From NCBI GenBank assembly GCA_963576475.1, contig OY754979.1, positions 30,149,578-30,213,577 on the forward strand: a stretch of DNA of 64,000 bases, in the 5' to 3' direction. Below the pieces are notes generated by a model, which had not been told where the DNA came from, did no database searches, and saw only the letters and a list, made by a program, of their open reading frames with translations. The stretch is from Molanna angustata. Its lineage: Eukaryota; Arthropoda; Insecta; Trichoptera; Molannidae. This document shows positions 34,680-47,131 of the stretch, in pieces. Position 1 is the stretch's first letter. Every line of letters begins with the position of its first letter. A program made the position numbers and the translations under genes.

Positions 34680-37225
34680 AGAGATAGTTCACCGATCTCC
34701 GGTGAAGTAACTTTATAGGATCTTCATTTACCGAAGCCTTTCGTTTTACCAAAACCGTGTTACATAAAAAGCAGACCATTCATAAGTATAGCCGGCCTCC
34801 TCAATATTGAAGCCAAGAAAGATGGTGGAAATTTGTTTAAATCTTGTTTGGAAACTTGAATTTTTCAAAATAAACAATTGAAGATAGTAACTGTATCGGA
34901 TCATATTAAACAAAAATAATCTCCGCCAGATGTGTGTGCACAATCACACAGAGCTGGTTTTATCTCAAGACGGAGGAGGTATCGATAAGCACGGAGGCTG
35001 CATGATTAGTGGTGTCAGGAATGTTAATTTATTGAGCGTGTTGTTTTATCTTTGGTGGTAAGGAAGGAAATGTGCCGGGCGGGGGCAGCAGAGGCCGTTA
35101 GAGCCCACACCAATCCATACATTATTATACATAATGTAGAGTTTAATAAAGCGACGGCCAGCTCATACTATAAACATATAAACATGTAAGTTGAATTTCC
35201 AAATGATGGAAAGAGAAAATATCAGAATTAAGAGAAACCCAAAATAATCGATAAATATCCTTCAACATCAATAAACTTTTAAATTCAAAGCTGATTCTGC
35301 AGTTTATGCAATAGATAGAAGATACTCAATAAAAAATCGAATAACAATTTTATCACGTTTAAATTTGCAGAGTTTTTGTTTAGATCTCTGATAGCCAATA
35401 CATAAACAAGCCTGCACATACGAATTACATTTTAACTAGCCCTGGGTCTAAATTTGAAGGTAGACCAAAAACTATAATAGATGGCAAGGAAAAATAAGTA
35501 AAAACTAGAACCTCGCCAGAATTATTAGTTCATTTTGGCTTGTTTTTTACTTGCTTCTATCAATGTGTATTTCAATCTAATACTTTTATAGTTGCATTTA
35601 CGCATGTTTGCGTCTATGCAACTGTAAAAATATTCGATTTATATTGAACAACGGTCGGAATGGCTAATATTGAAACTGCAACCTGAAATTAGTTCAATTA
35701 AGATAACATATATGATGAAACTCATATCTTAAAACCGCAACCATTATATCCGGTAGTTGGGAGATAAGCACATGTCGCATTATACATTGCAAATTATTTG
35801 AACACTATAACCATTTTAACGGTAACATACAAAATGGTAATAAAAATATAATTAAAAAACCCAAATGATTCAACCGAAAGTAATTTGCAATATTATTTCT
35901 AAAAGAATAGTACCTATTTATCTTATTAATTCAAATATAAATGTTACATTATTGATATTACTAAAAGTGCATGTGTCGTCAAAGTATGAATGTTCGTACA
36001 AAACGCTCATTCCAAATACTCTAGCACGTGCTAGTAGAGTGGATACATTCATGTAAGTCTAACGACTCTTATTAGCATTTTATTGGTTTTTATATATGTA
36101 TTCTTTTAATTATTGTTACTCGTAACCAATGTTCTTATCTTATAACTGAATTGATGATAAAATAAAATAAAAAAATATGTTTAAGCGTAAAACACTAGGA
36201 AAAAAAACAACTTTGCGACCCTCACCTCTCCAGAAAGAGAGTCAATAATAGGCTTAAAATACGAGTCTCTATAATTTACATCTGTGGACATAAATTACCA
36301 ATTTCTCCAACCGGCAATACGTTATATTTTGTCATCCAAAATAATGTTTAAAATCAATGTCCATTTTATAGACTTATCCTGGAACACAGGCATTGTCCTA
36401 ATATTTTAGGATAATCTAGGCAGAATTTAAAAAAACGAAAAACAAGTGTCAAACATCTATTTATGTAATTGTTGAAAAATACGAAAAATCAAAGAGCATT
36501 TATGGACAGATTTCATGTACCGATACAATCATATTTAATTGACACGTCTCAGAAACAACTATAGGCGCTAACATGCGAGGAAATTGATAAAGATCAAAGA
36601 GAAGACACACGAAGCCGACGACTGATATGCGATGATACGAAAATGATCAAACAGACAGCATTAAGATCTGAGAGATAAGAATAAGATCCAAGGCATACGA
36701 TAAACCACACCATACACCATAGTGTCATATTAAGCAATGTCACGACGTCACGAGTTCAAGAGAAATGAACCGTCACGGAGGGACCTTGGCCAAATTCGCG
36801 TGACAAATTCCTTTAAAAAGATGACATAAACACATGAAAAGTTATTTGTTGCACCGAGTTAATTAAATGATTAAAATTTACGGGTTTTCATCCTTTGCTT
36901 AAAAGCACTACGATTTTTATAAACATGGACACAAGCCATGAGGAATGGGGTCCATTGTGTTTAAATTTGGTTTGACCACATGAAATTAATAAACGAAGGA
37001 ATAAGAGAAAACCACGTTAGCGATATTTGGTTTAAATAGCAGGCGATTATAAATGAATGGGATGGAAGATTTTATAAAAAAGCATGCAAGTATCTGGCGT
37101 TCGGCTATGTCTGCTAACTACAATACGAATATGGCGTGATGATACGTATATGAGGAATCAAATTATCAAATATACAATAGCTTCTGGAATATCTGAAAAA
37201 AACAAATGTTTTTCTGAAATGATAT
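34680..37225. other. AT-rich DNA; one small hairpin related to the palindromic family
   Basis: No gene recognised. At 35583-35637, ACTTTTATAGTTGCAT..ACGCA is followed by its inverse TTTGCGTC.ATGCAACTGTAAA and AATATTCGA. This resembles a diverged copy of the terminal hairpin of the palindromic family (18479-18563). Confidence 0.45.
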
Positions 37226-37229
37226 AGGT

Positions 37230-37272
37230 TTCATGATTTCCCGGTTCTCCTATAAATATACATTCCAATTTC
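37230..37272 (+). repeat. Degenerate fragment of the palindromic family
   Basis: GATTTCCCGGTTCTCCTA and ATTCCAATTTCGTCTCTATTG match the 3' arm of copies A and B (GATTTCCCGGTTCTCCTACA, ATTCCAACTTCGTCTCTATT). The rest is lost. Confidence 0.65.
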
Positions 37273-37394
37273 GTCTCTATTGACACATAATGTTTATCAA
37301 AAAAGACACATGATTTCATCCATGTTACTTTTATATTATTATGAAAACTTGTGTGCCATATTAACAAGACTTAATAATCTTTATAAAAATTGTG

Positions 37395-37460
37395 TCACAC
37401 TTAACTCCGTCGATACCTCAACCGGTTTCGGAGAGAACCTCTCCTTCGTCTGGAGTTCAC
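37395..37460 (-). ncRNA. Degenerate hammerhead-like motif
   Basis: The minus strand reads GTGAACTC, CAGACGA, stem-loop GGAGA-GGTT-CTCTCC, GAAACC, then GGTTGAGGTATCGACGGAGT. This matches CUGANGA, stem II, GAAA with one core change (U4 to A). A possible short stem I pairs AACTC with GAGTT, but with a large bulge. It is probably inactive and related to H1-H3. Confidence 0.4.
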
Positions 37461-37464
37461 TTAA

Positions 37465-38810
37465 AAACTAACGTATATTTAATATTTACTAACACAACAC
37501 ATATGACTAAAAAAATATAAGTTGCATATTATTAATTTAGATTAAAACACTTATTAAAGTTGGCGTCGGTTTAGTTTTTATGTTTTCATTGGAGCTATTT
37601 TTGGAGAGGATTTTTCAATAATTACCTTAATTATTTCCCGTAGTCTGCTTGATATAGGCCTGCTTCGGAGAGCGACCTTAAAAAGTATAGCAGCTTTCGA
37701 AGTTTTTAATTTAAAATACATACATATAATGCCTCTTCTGCCAATTACATCTTACAATCCCTTATGTATCATTGATATTCTGCCTCTGCAGTAATAAAAA
37801 ACAAATTCTTCGGTCCGATTTAAGATAATAACACGCAAAAATCGTCTCGTGTTCTCAATTCCCAAACTCAATCGTTTAAAATCTTTACGACACATGAGAG
37901 GTTTGGTGTCTGTTTTCATAATTGAATAAGTCATCATATTCTCTGAATTTATTACCTTCGAAAGAACTACACAAACATCAATGCTATGCAGTATCGCAAA
38001 TGGAATTTTAACGAGGCAAGACAAACGTATTCATATAACCCCGCTACCAGGATCAACTGACGACCTTTCTAAATTGATTTATGCGATGTATCACAGCCTA
38101 AGATTCTTGGAAGGATCTCAACATCATTGGAAACAGCGGGGTCCCTTAGTCATACTGCAATTGAATTGAAAAGAATCAATTGAATACAATCAACTGAACT
38201 AATCCGCTAATGTCACCAACGTAAATAAAGTATCCACTCATTGGGAGACCTTTCGAAGATGATAACGACCGTCTTATAAATACTAAAATTTCGCACTGAA
38301 AAGTTACTTTATGAGTTAGATAAAGCACGAAATACATAATTAATGTGGATAGTTTCACCATAGTGGCAGTACCTTATTGAATATGCTCATAATAACATCA
38401 ACTATCGCTCGACTTGCAAAAACTAACAAATTTCACAAAGGCAATAAATTATGGCTCGTTTTGCATATTTCGAAAACGTTAGCTCGTGCTTCTACCATCC
38501 GAAGAGTATCAGCCGAAGTCAGTCAAAATATGGCTAGTAAATTTGTTTTTATGCCTATGCTGGATTACTTGAATGCAGCATATCCTAGTTCACCTAAATA
38601 CCAACTTGATAGATTGAAAATGGTGTTTTCTAAAGTTGCGAGCCTTGAACTAATAAAAAAACACATAACTTATTTTTAACAAACTGAACATGTGTTCCAT
38701 ACGAATATAGTTTGAAGTATACATATGTACTTTTCAAAGCTCTGAACGACTTCGCTTCTAATAAAAATGTGCCTTGATAAGTACATCTAAGATTGAAATC
38801 GTCTTCTTGT
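37465..38810. other. No gene recognised
   Basis: Several open frames of 60-100 codons occur on both strands (for example 38377-38679 plus and 37752-38024 minus), with reasonable composition but no domain or splice context that I recognise. A decayed transposase cannot be excluded. Confidence 0.4.
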
Positions 38811-38814
38811 TGAA

Positions 38815-39005
38815 GTGCCGTGTCAGGTTCCCCGGACGTTGGCAATCACTTGGGCAGAGTCGGACTATATGGAGCAGCTCTCTAGGGCTGAATACCTGTC
38901 CCAGGCTCAAATATTTCGGAGCCACGACACGTTTCTTCTGCCTACACCACGCTTTCCCTCGATCTTACCCTTAATGATGAGCTGCATGAGCAAATGAGTT
39001 TATGA
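38815..39005 (-). pseudogene. LINE C-terminal relic, same family as 21690-22115
   Basis: The minus strand reads LMQLIIKGKIEGKRGVGRRN VSWLRNI, a stop, then a decayed tail with QVIANVRGT. Compare IIKGKIEGRRGVGRKQLSWL RNIREWTG and VIVNVGGT at 21922-22101. Plus-strand frames here are antisense shadows. Confidence 0.75.
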
Positions 39006-39009
39006 CTCA

Positions 39010-39710
39010 GATATTCCCTGCCAAATTCCCTGTCAGTGAAATTGTCTAGATCACAATAATTACGGGACTTAAAAAATGGGTTACTGCTATCGTGATTAAT
39101 GTATACACAGACCTTTTAATTAGGATAAATAACTTTCTGGCACACGTACACTACATTGTCTCGACACCTTCATTACATTATTAAAGTTAAGACCTACTTC
39201 ATTCCGATAGCCAACAATTAATAAAAAAATTGTATCAGCAAATGGAGCTATAAAAAATACTAAGCGTTTAGTGGATATTTTAGGGAACAATTGAAGAAAT
39301 TCGCACAACTTCAGTATATCCAAAGGGTTTTATCGTGTCTCTTTCATCTCAAAATATAATCAATAAACATTTGCAACAAAGGCCAGACAACAGACACAAA
39401 AGCTTTTCAGTTGAAGAATTTAACTCAAAACATGTGGAGCTGACGGTCGATTTTGCAACAAACGAAATGCAACGTGAATCATTTGGCGCAATGTGGATAA
39501 ATATTACTTTCGATTGTGAACTGGTGAATGTTTTTTTGCAGCCGACCGACGACACGACAATGCAACGCGAAATTAATAAAAACATTAACACGTCATTCGT
39601 AGTGACACAATATTGCAACACAATGTGATAACTATGGCTCCATTCATACCGCAAATACTCGAAAATACACAAGGAGAAAAATTAAGCACCTACTTCATAT
39701 ATTGTAATAT
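39010..39710. other. No gene recognised
   Basis: A 97-codon frame at 39335-39628 (plus) has no recognised domain, and a similar-sized antisense frame overlaps it. Not called as a gene. Confidence 0.4.
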
Positions 39711-39714
39711 TAAA

Positions 39715-40064
39715 GAATGTTGGAGCCTCCACAATTTATCAGGCGACAATATTTATCCGACAAGTACGTTTTGAAAAGCATATCTCTCTCTAATCATCCA
39801 ATCAAAGCAAACCTACATAAATTGTTAATCATAAATGGCACTAATAGATATATCAATGAAAATAATTCTCCTTTCCTGTTTAAAAGTTATCAGTCTTATC
39901 TAATGTCTCCTCCCAGTATCAGCTTACATAATAATTCCACGCTTCCTATTTATAAAATCCCATTTTCAGCAATATCTATTGTTGTAGGTACTGCTGTATG
40001 TTCGATATTTTGTACAGTATTTAGTAATTTCATTTCTTTTAAAAATTTGTTTGTTTATGTGTAA
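39715..40064 (+). pseudogene. Likely LINE fragment (post-RT region)
   Basis: The frame reads LEPPQFIRRQYLSDKYVLKS, ISLSNHPIKANLHKLLI.., NNSPFLFKSYQSYL. The EP-P..-RRQYL-D-K-x-x-LK pattern followed by N-H-P and a P-x-L-x-KSY segment resembles the linker between RT and RNase H in jockey/X-element-like insect LINEs. No stop to 40064. The assignment rests on short motifs. Confidence 0.5.
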
Positions 40065-40092
40065 TTTGTTTAATGAATACATTATCCAGATG

Positions 40093-40265
40093 GGTCGATG
40101 GCAGAACGTTTAGCGAGCTGGATTGGTAATCCAATGATCGCGAGTTCGAATCCTGCCTCGACCGATTTCGTTCACCTATAGCACAAGCATTTATGCTAAA
40201 TTGAGAGAATGTAGGAAGATGTATATGTACTTGTTTAATAAGGACATATTCATTTAAAAAAAATA
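40093..40265 (+). repeat. tRNA-Thr-derived SINE (uninterrupted)
   Basis: The head 40093-40163 has GGTCGATGGCAGAAC (acceptor and D arm), anticodon loop TTGGTAA (GGT, Thr), box B GAGTTCGAATCC and acceptor TCGACC. It is followed by TTTCGTTCACCTATAGCACA, AAGCATTTATGCT and an A-rich end (about 40257-40265). Same family as 13106 and 8439. Mismatches in the D and anticodon arms argue against a functional tRNA. Confidence 0.8.
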
Positions 40266-40269
40266 AGTT

Positions 40270-41080
40270 TCCCGAGCTTGAGGTCACTTTGAAATATTTG
40301 ACAGTTAAAAAAAATAAGAAGCACTGATCAGCACTGAAGAGTAAAAAGGTTGTTATAAAAGGCTTTTAGTTAAATAAATAACTTTCGATCCTAGGGTAAT
40401 TATGACGCTAAGAGTAACAAGCACATAAAAGATTCATTTCTCCACGACATACGAGTACAGGTGTGGAAATTTATAAAATATCTCTGAAAAAGGATAAATT
40501 GATATATTTTTTAGGGTAATTTATGCTGAATTTGAAAATAGTGTGACAAACATTAACATTAAAAATGTTAAAAATACTAATGGGATTTTTTTTGGAAACT
40601 CACTGTTAAACATATTTAAATCAAATTGGGTTGTTTAAGGTTTATTATGCCTTTTTAAGACTTCACTTTTTGGCATGAGTGTTAGTTGCCAACATACAGC
40701 AGTAAGTATATGACAGACATTGGCGCTTTTAATTATAGCAAAAATCGTGGTATTTTTAACAATTCAGCGGTTAACCTCGAGTTCAATACAACCTTCATAG
40801 ATACGTTTCGACAGTTCCATGTTCATCCACATGCCTCATCCATCAGGTGGTCGATCTTTGGACACACTTGTAGAAGATTAAAGAGGTCCATTTAGTTAAT
40901 GGTAGTTGGTGTGTGTTCTAGAAAGTGCAACATCAGATTGCGCAACTATACAACTTACCTGCCTCGACCATCGGTGAGTCCGCCTACACAAAACGCATTT
41001 ACTGGCTTTTGTAAAAGTTACATTAGAATTTTCGAAATAAATGGAAATCTAAGCAATCTATGAAAATAGTGTTGCGTAGT
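40270..41080. other. No gene recognised
   Basis: AT-rich. A plus-strand open frame (40686-40895) has no recognised domain. Confidence 0.45.
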
Positions 41081-41281
41081 ATTCCAACTGTCGATTTGTT
41101 CAGGAGAACTTTGTTCTCTTAACATATCGACAATGTATCAAGCCAGAATACGCGAGAATTGTATGGAGAGGTCTACTTTTTTCACGGCTTTTCCAACTTT
41201 GAAGTCAAAAAACACCAACTTAGAGGCTTCGCAGCATATATGTTCCATACACGGATTTACTCAGAATTCGGAGTAGAACAT

Positions 41282-41346
41282 TTCGTGTGTCTGTGTGTCT
41301 GTGTGTGTGTGTGTGTGTCTGTGTGTGTGTGTGTGTCTGTCCCCCC
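41282..41346. repeat. (TG)n/(TGTC) microsatellite of unit 1
   Basis: TGTGTCTGTGTG-type run followed by C6. Equivalent runs are at about 43112-43150, 44249-44297, 45312-45367 and 46337-46386 in the other units, each of different length. Confidence 0.9.
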
Positions 41347-41396
41347 TTATAACTTTTGATCCGCTCAATTTACAGAGCCCAAAATTTAAGAATATA

Positions 41397-42322
41397 CCAG
41401 CCAGAAGCCAGCCAGGCCAGCCACATGGGCTTGGGACCATGTATGCGAGACTAAGGGGCCCCTTTATGACCCACGTCACGCTCACCACTCACCCACCAAC
41501 CTCCGACTGATACTCCACTCCCCTGCGTAACCAAATCCAAAAGGATGTGGATAATGCTGCTTTTTCCACCTTATCTAAAAGTTCTTTTATTTTACCTCTA
41601 GAGAGACCCTGGTCTTTAAAATAGGAATATAAAGATCGTACGGTCTGGCCTCTCGCTCCCACCTCTAAAAGCATATATATTCGTGCTAAAGCCATTTTGA
41701 ACTGTTTTATCTACTAGTTCCTTGTACTCATTTAGTTTGTATTGGTGGTCTTTTGGAATATTTTTGTCCCATGGAACAGTCAGCTCCACATAAACAACTA
41801 TTTTCAATGAAAGAGCAAATTATCAAGTCAGGCTTAAAAGACGAGATGCAGATCTCCTTTGGAAGGTTATATCTCTCTGTTCTCATATCCATTAGGATAT
41901 TCCAGTCATCTTATTATTGATACTAATTTCTTTGTTGTAGGTCTGACTCTTTGTCCCGGTTTTACAAATGTTACAACCAACTGTTCATGTGGTTATAATC
42001 CTTTGATTGCTCTTCACCACCGCGATGCTGGAAGCCTCTCTCACAATTTCAAGCACCTTATCGTGTCTGTCTGCCTTCCCTCTTGTAGTGCTACCCTGCA
42101 GCCGGCCAAGATATGAGTCGATGCCCCATTTTTCTCACGAGATGGACAGAGAAAACCGAACGGCTTTATTTTATATCTTGATACGCATCCATCACCTTAT
42201 CAACATTCATGCATTGTCTCATACATGTTCGTCTTTTGTTCAAGATTTTTAGTATTCTCTCTGATTATGTTGTTCATATGATGGTGTCATTATTTTATTG
42301 GACTAATCCGACCTCTTGTTCC
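41397..42322 (-). mobile_element. 926-bp element with broken PD-(D/E)XK-like gene, copy 1
   Basis: Inserted in repeat unit 1 and flanked by AAATTTAAGAATATA (41382-41396) and AAATTTCAGAATATA (42323-42337), a 15-bp duplication with one difference. The other units are continuous here. The coding strand is minus. After several frame changes it reads FVKPGQRVRPTTKKLVSIIR, DDWNILMDTRTERYNLPKEI, KPDLIICSLSLKIVVYVELT, VPWDKNIPKDHQYKLNEYKE and, after an extra A, EVGARGQTVRSLYSYFKDQG..SFWIWLRRG and a stop at 41489. PD-x(n)-ELT followed by K..-EY and VG-RG resembles a PD-(D/E)XK nuclease-like domain found at the end of some invertebrate retroelement proteins. The 3' end is a CTGG-rich run. A near-identical inverted copy lies at 57370-58301. 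Confidence 0.7.
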
Positions 42323-45300
42323 AAATTTCAGAATATATACACAGTTATAGGCCTACAAAAATTTAATACTCAGAATTTTGAATTTTTGTTTCAGTCAGGG
42401 GTTATCAACTTTTGAATTTTTATTTTATTTTTCCATATATCTCAGAAACTATAAAAGCTAGAACGCTGAAAATTGGTACAAACATAGAAAAATAAAAAAT
42501 CTTAAATTTATTTTTTCAAAAAAATTCCAGGGTTTCTCAAAAATTTTTTATATTTTTTTTATGATAAATTTATGAGATTAACTGCCTATATTTCCAAAAC
42601 TTATACAATTATCGAAAAAAGCCGAAACACCCCAACTAGATAATTTAATTTTCTATAAAAAATATTAACATTGTAGTAGAAGATCTCAATTTTTTTTAAC
42701 AATTTTTTTAAAAATTGAATTTAGTGACGACATCGCTTCATACATTTTGTATGGCAGTCGCCTATACACAATATGTAAGAAGACTTAATAGTTTGATACT
42801 TCATCTCCAAACATACATACCATCATGATATTTTCATATTCTGGGTAGGAAAAAAGGAACTTCCTCCATACTATCCTATCTTGACATACATACCTACATA
42901 ATATATGTTGTCCAACTGTCGATTTGTTCAGGAGAACTTTGTTCTCTTAACATATCGACAATGTATCAAGCCAGAATACGCGAGAATTGTATGGAGAGGT
43001 CTACTTTTTTCACGGCTTTTCCAACTTTGAAGTCAAAAAACACCAACTTAGAGGCTTCGCAGCATATATGTTCCATACACGGATTTACTCAGAATTAGGA
43101 GTAGAACATTTCGTGTGTCTGTGTGTCTGTGTGTGTGTGTCCCCCCCCCCTTATAACTTTTGATCCGCTCAATTTACAGAGCCTAAAATTTCAGAATATA
43201 TAAACAGTTACAGGCCTACAAAACTTTTATACTCGGAATTTTGAATTTTTGTTTCAGTCAGGGGTTATCAACTTTTTAAATTTTATTTTATTTTTCCATA
43301 TATCTCAGAAACCATAAAAGCTAGAACGCTGAAAATTGGTACAAACATAGACAAATACAAAATCTCAAATTAGTTTTTTTTTTAAATTCTAGTGTTTCTC
43401 AAACATTTTTCATTAAGAAAAATATTTTTATATGATAAATTTATGAGTTTAACTGCCTATATTTCCAATTTTTTTTAAATATCGAAAAAAGCCAAAACAC
43501 CCCAACTAGATAATTTAATTTTCTATACAAAATGTTAAAATTGTATTACCACATCTCAATTTTTTTTTAATAATTTTTATAAAAATTGAATTTAGTGACG
43601 ACATTGCTTCATACAATTTGTATGGCAATCGCCTACACACGATATCTAAGAAGACATAATTGTTTGATACTAATCTCCAAACATACAACATGTCATACCA
43701 TCATTCTGTTTTCATATTCTGGGTAGGATCAAAGGACTGACCTCCATACTATCCTATCTTGACATACATACATATGTAGGTACATGTGTTGTATAGAAAA
43801 TCAAATATCTTAAAATATTAAATAATTTGTATTTATGGGATTATAGTTTGGTACATATTCTTCAACTTTACATAAATCGCTATCGACAGTTGGATCTCAT
43901 GTGTTACATGCAACTAGTATAGAAAACAAAATATCTGAAAATATTCAATAATTTGTATTTATGGGTTTATAGTTTGGTACATATTCTTCAACTATACATA
44001 CTATCGCTATCGACAGTTGGATCTCATGTGTTACATGCAACTAGTTGTCCAACTGTCGATTTGTTCAGGAGAACTTTGTTCTCTTAACATATCGACAATG
44101 TATCAAGCCAGAATACGCGAGAATTGTATGGAGAGGTCTACTTTTTTCATGGATTTTCCAACTTTGAAGTCAAAAAACACCAACTTAGAGGCTTCGCAGC
44201 ATATATGTTCCATACACGGATTTACTCAGAATTCGGAGTAGAACATTTCGTGTGTCTGTGTGTCTGTGTGTGTGTGTGTCTGTGTGTCCGTCCCCCCCTT
44301 ATAACTTTTGATCCGCTCAACTTACAGAGCCTAAAATTTCAGAATATATAAACAGTTACAGGCCTACAAAACTTTTATACTCGGAATTTTGAATTTTTGT
44401 TTCAGTCAGGGGTTATCAACTTTTGAATGTTTATTTTATTTTTCCATATATCTCAGAAACCATAAACGCTAGAACGCTGAAAATTGGTACAAACATAGAA
44501 AAATACAAAATCTCAAATTAGTTTTTTCAAAAAAATTCCAGGGTTTCTCAAACATTTTTTATTAAGAAAAATATTTTTTTTATGATAAATTTATGAGTTT
44601 AACTGCCTATATTTCCAAAACTTTTACAATTATCGAAAAAAGCCGAAACACCCCAACTAGATAATTTAATTTTCTATAAAAAATACTAACATTGTAGTAG
44701 AAGATCTCAATTTTTTTTTAACAATTTTTTTAAAAATTGAATTTAGTGACGACATCGCTTCATACATTTTGTATGGCAGTCGCCTATACACAATATGTAA
44801 GAAGACTTAATAGTTTGATACGTCATCTCCAAACATACATACATACCATCATGCTATTTGCATATTCTGGGTAGGAAAAAGGATCTTCTTCCATACTATC
44901 CTATCTTGACATACATACCTACATATGTTGTATAGAAAACAAAATATCTGAAAATATTCAATAATTTGTATCTATGGGTTTATAGTTTGGTACATATTCT
45001 TCAACTATACATACCTACTATCGCTATCGACAGTTGGATCTCATGTGTTACATGCAACTAGTTTAAAAAAATACAAAAATGATGTTGTTTAAAACAAAAC
45101 TTGTTTCTTTTCCAACTGTCGATTTGTTCAGGAGAACTTTGTTCTCTTAACATATCGACAATGTATCAAGCCAGAATACGCGAGAATTGTATGGAGAGGT
45201 CTACTTTTTTCACGGCTTTTCCAACTTTGAAGTCAAAAAACACCAACTTAGAGGCTTCGCAGCATATATGTTCCATACACGGATTTACTCAGAATTCGGA

Positions 45301-47131
45301 GTAGAACATTTCGTGTGTCTGTGTGTGTGTGTGTCTGTGTGTCTGTGTGTGTGTGTGTCCGTCCCCCCCTTATAACTTTTGATCCGCTCAATTTACAGAG
45401 CCTAAAATTTCAGAATATATAAACAGTTACAGGCCTACAAAACTTTTATACTCGGAATTTTGAATTTTTGTTTCAGTCAGGGGTTATCAACTTTTGAATT
45501 TTTATTTTATTTTTCCATATATCTCAGAAACCATAAACGCTAGAACGCTGAAAATTGGTACAAACATAGACAAATACAAAGTCTCAAATAAGTTTTTTCA
45601 AAAAAATTCCAGGGTTTCTCAAACATTTTTTATTAAGAAAAATATTTTTTTTATGATAAATTTATGAGTTTAACTGCCTATATTTCCAAAACTTTTACAA
45701 TTATCGAAAAAAGCCGAAACACCCCAACTAGATAATTTAATTTTCTATAAAAAATATTAACATTGTAGTAGAAGATCTCAATTTTTTTTTAACAATTTTT
45801 TTAAAAATTGAATTTAGTGACGACATCGCTTCATACATTTTGTATGGCAGTCGCCTATACACAATATGTAAGAAGACTTAATAGTTTGATACTTCATCTC
45901 CAAACATACATACATACCATCATGCAATTTGCATATTCTGGGTAGGAAAAAGGATCTTCCTCCATACTATCCTATCTTGACATACATACCTACATATGTT
46001 GTATAGAAAACAAAATATCTGAAAATATTCAATAATTTGTATCTATGGGTTTATAGTTTGGTACATATTCTTCAACTATACATACTATCGCTATCGACAG
46101 TTGGATCTCATGTGTTACATGCAACTAGTTGTTAATCCAACTGTCGATTTGTTCAGGAGAACTTTGTTCTCTTAACATATCGACAATGTATCAAGCCAGA
46201 ATACGCGAGAATTGTATGGAGAGGTCTACTTTTTTCACGGCTTTTCCAACTTTGAAGTCAAAAAACACCAACTTAGAGGCTTCGCAGCATATATGTTCCA
46301 TACACGGATTTACTCAGAATTCGGAGAAGAACATTTCGTGTGTCTGTGTGTGTGTGTGTGTGTCTGTGTGTGTGTCCGTCCCCCCCTTATAACTTTTGAT
46401 CCGCTCAATTTACAGAGCCCAAAATTTAAGAATATATAGACAGTTATAGGCCTACAAAACTTTTATACTCAGAATTTTGAATTTTTGTTTCAGTCAGGGG
46501 TTATCAAATTTTGAATTTTTAATTTATTTTTCCATACATCTCAGAAACCATAAAAGCTAAAACACTGAAAATTGGTATAAGCATAGAAAAATACAAAATC
46601 TCAAATTAGTTTATTCAAAAAAATTCCAGAGTTTCTCAAACATTTTTTATTAAGAAAAATATTTTTTTTATGATAAATTTATGAGTTAAACTGCCTATAT
46701 TTTCATTTTTTTTTTAAATATCGAAAAAAGCTGAAACACCCCAACTAGATAATTTAATTTTATATAAAAAATATCAACATGGTATTAGCACATCTCAAAC
46801 TTTTTTTAACAATTTTTATAAAAATTGAATGTAGTGACGACATTACTTCATACAATTTGTAGGGCAGTCGCCTATATACAATATGTAAGAAGACTTAATA
46901 GTTTGATAGGTACTTAATCTCCAAACATACATACAGAACCATCATGCTGTTTTCATATTTCGGGTAGGAAAACAGGACTGACCTCCATACTGTCCTATCT
47001 TGACATACATACCAACATATGTTAAAATTTTCAATAATTTGGATTTATGGGTTTATAGTTTGATTCTTATTCTTCAACTATACATACTATCGCTATCGAC
47101 AGTTGGATCTCATGTGTTACATGCAACTAGT

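Larger units (their letters stand above)
41083..47131 (+). repeat. Tandem array of five ~1-kb Helentron/HINE-like units
   Basis: Units start with TCCAACTGTCGATTTGTTCA at 41083, 42911, 44048, 45111 and 46136. Complete units end near ..ATCGACAGTTGGATCTCATG, TGTTACATGCAACTAG(T). TCCAACTGTCGA and TCGACAGTTGGA form a subterminal inverted repeat. Beyond it, CATGT-GTT-ACATG is a short stem-loop, then CTAG at the 3' end. Each unit has a TG-rich microsatellite followed by a C6-C10 run about 200 bp in. 5' TC, 3' stem-loop plus CTAG, a subterminal inverted repeat, an internal microsatellite and tandem copies match non-autonomous Helentrons (HINE/DINE type). The class is inferred. Unit 1 lacks the final ~130 bp and carries an insertion (41397-42322); unit 2 has its last ~127 bp duplicated (43789-43919, 43919-44045). 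A 50-bp spacer separates units 3 and 4. No replicase ORF is present; the 60-87-codon frames recur only because the units are similar. Confidence 0.75.

Noticed and set aside
35040..35110. Possible LINE scrap around GCCGGGCGGGGGCAGCAGAGG
   Set aside because: Only about 20 codons with no diagnostic motif.
40795..40860. Another hammerhead: minus strand CTGATGG ... GAAACG
   Set aside because: Core bases are present, but stem II would be long and interrupted and CUGANGA is followed by mismatches. Below the standard of H1-H3.
41859..42252. Plus-strand ORFs within the 926-bp element (and minus-strand ones at 57440-57833)
   Set aside because: They are antisense to the PD-(D/E)XK-like coding strand, which explains their conservation between copies.
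44124..44351. Family of ~75-codon ORFs repeated in each HINE-like unit
   Set aside because: They recur because the units are nearly identical, run into the TG microsatellite, and vary with its length. No selection evident.
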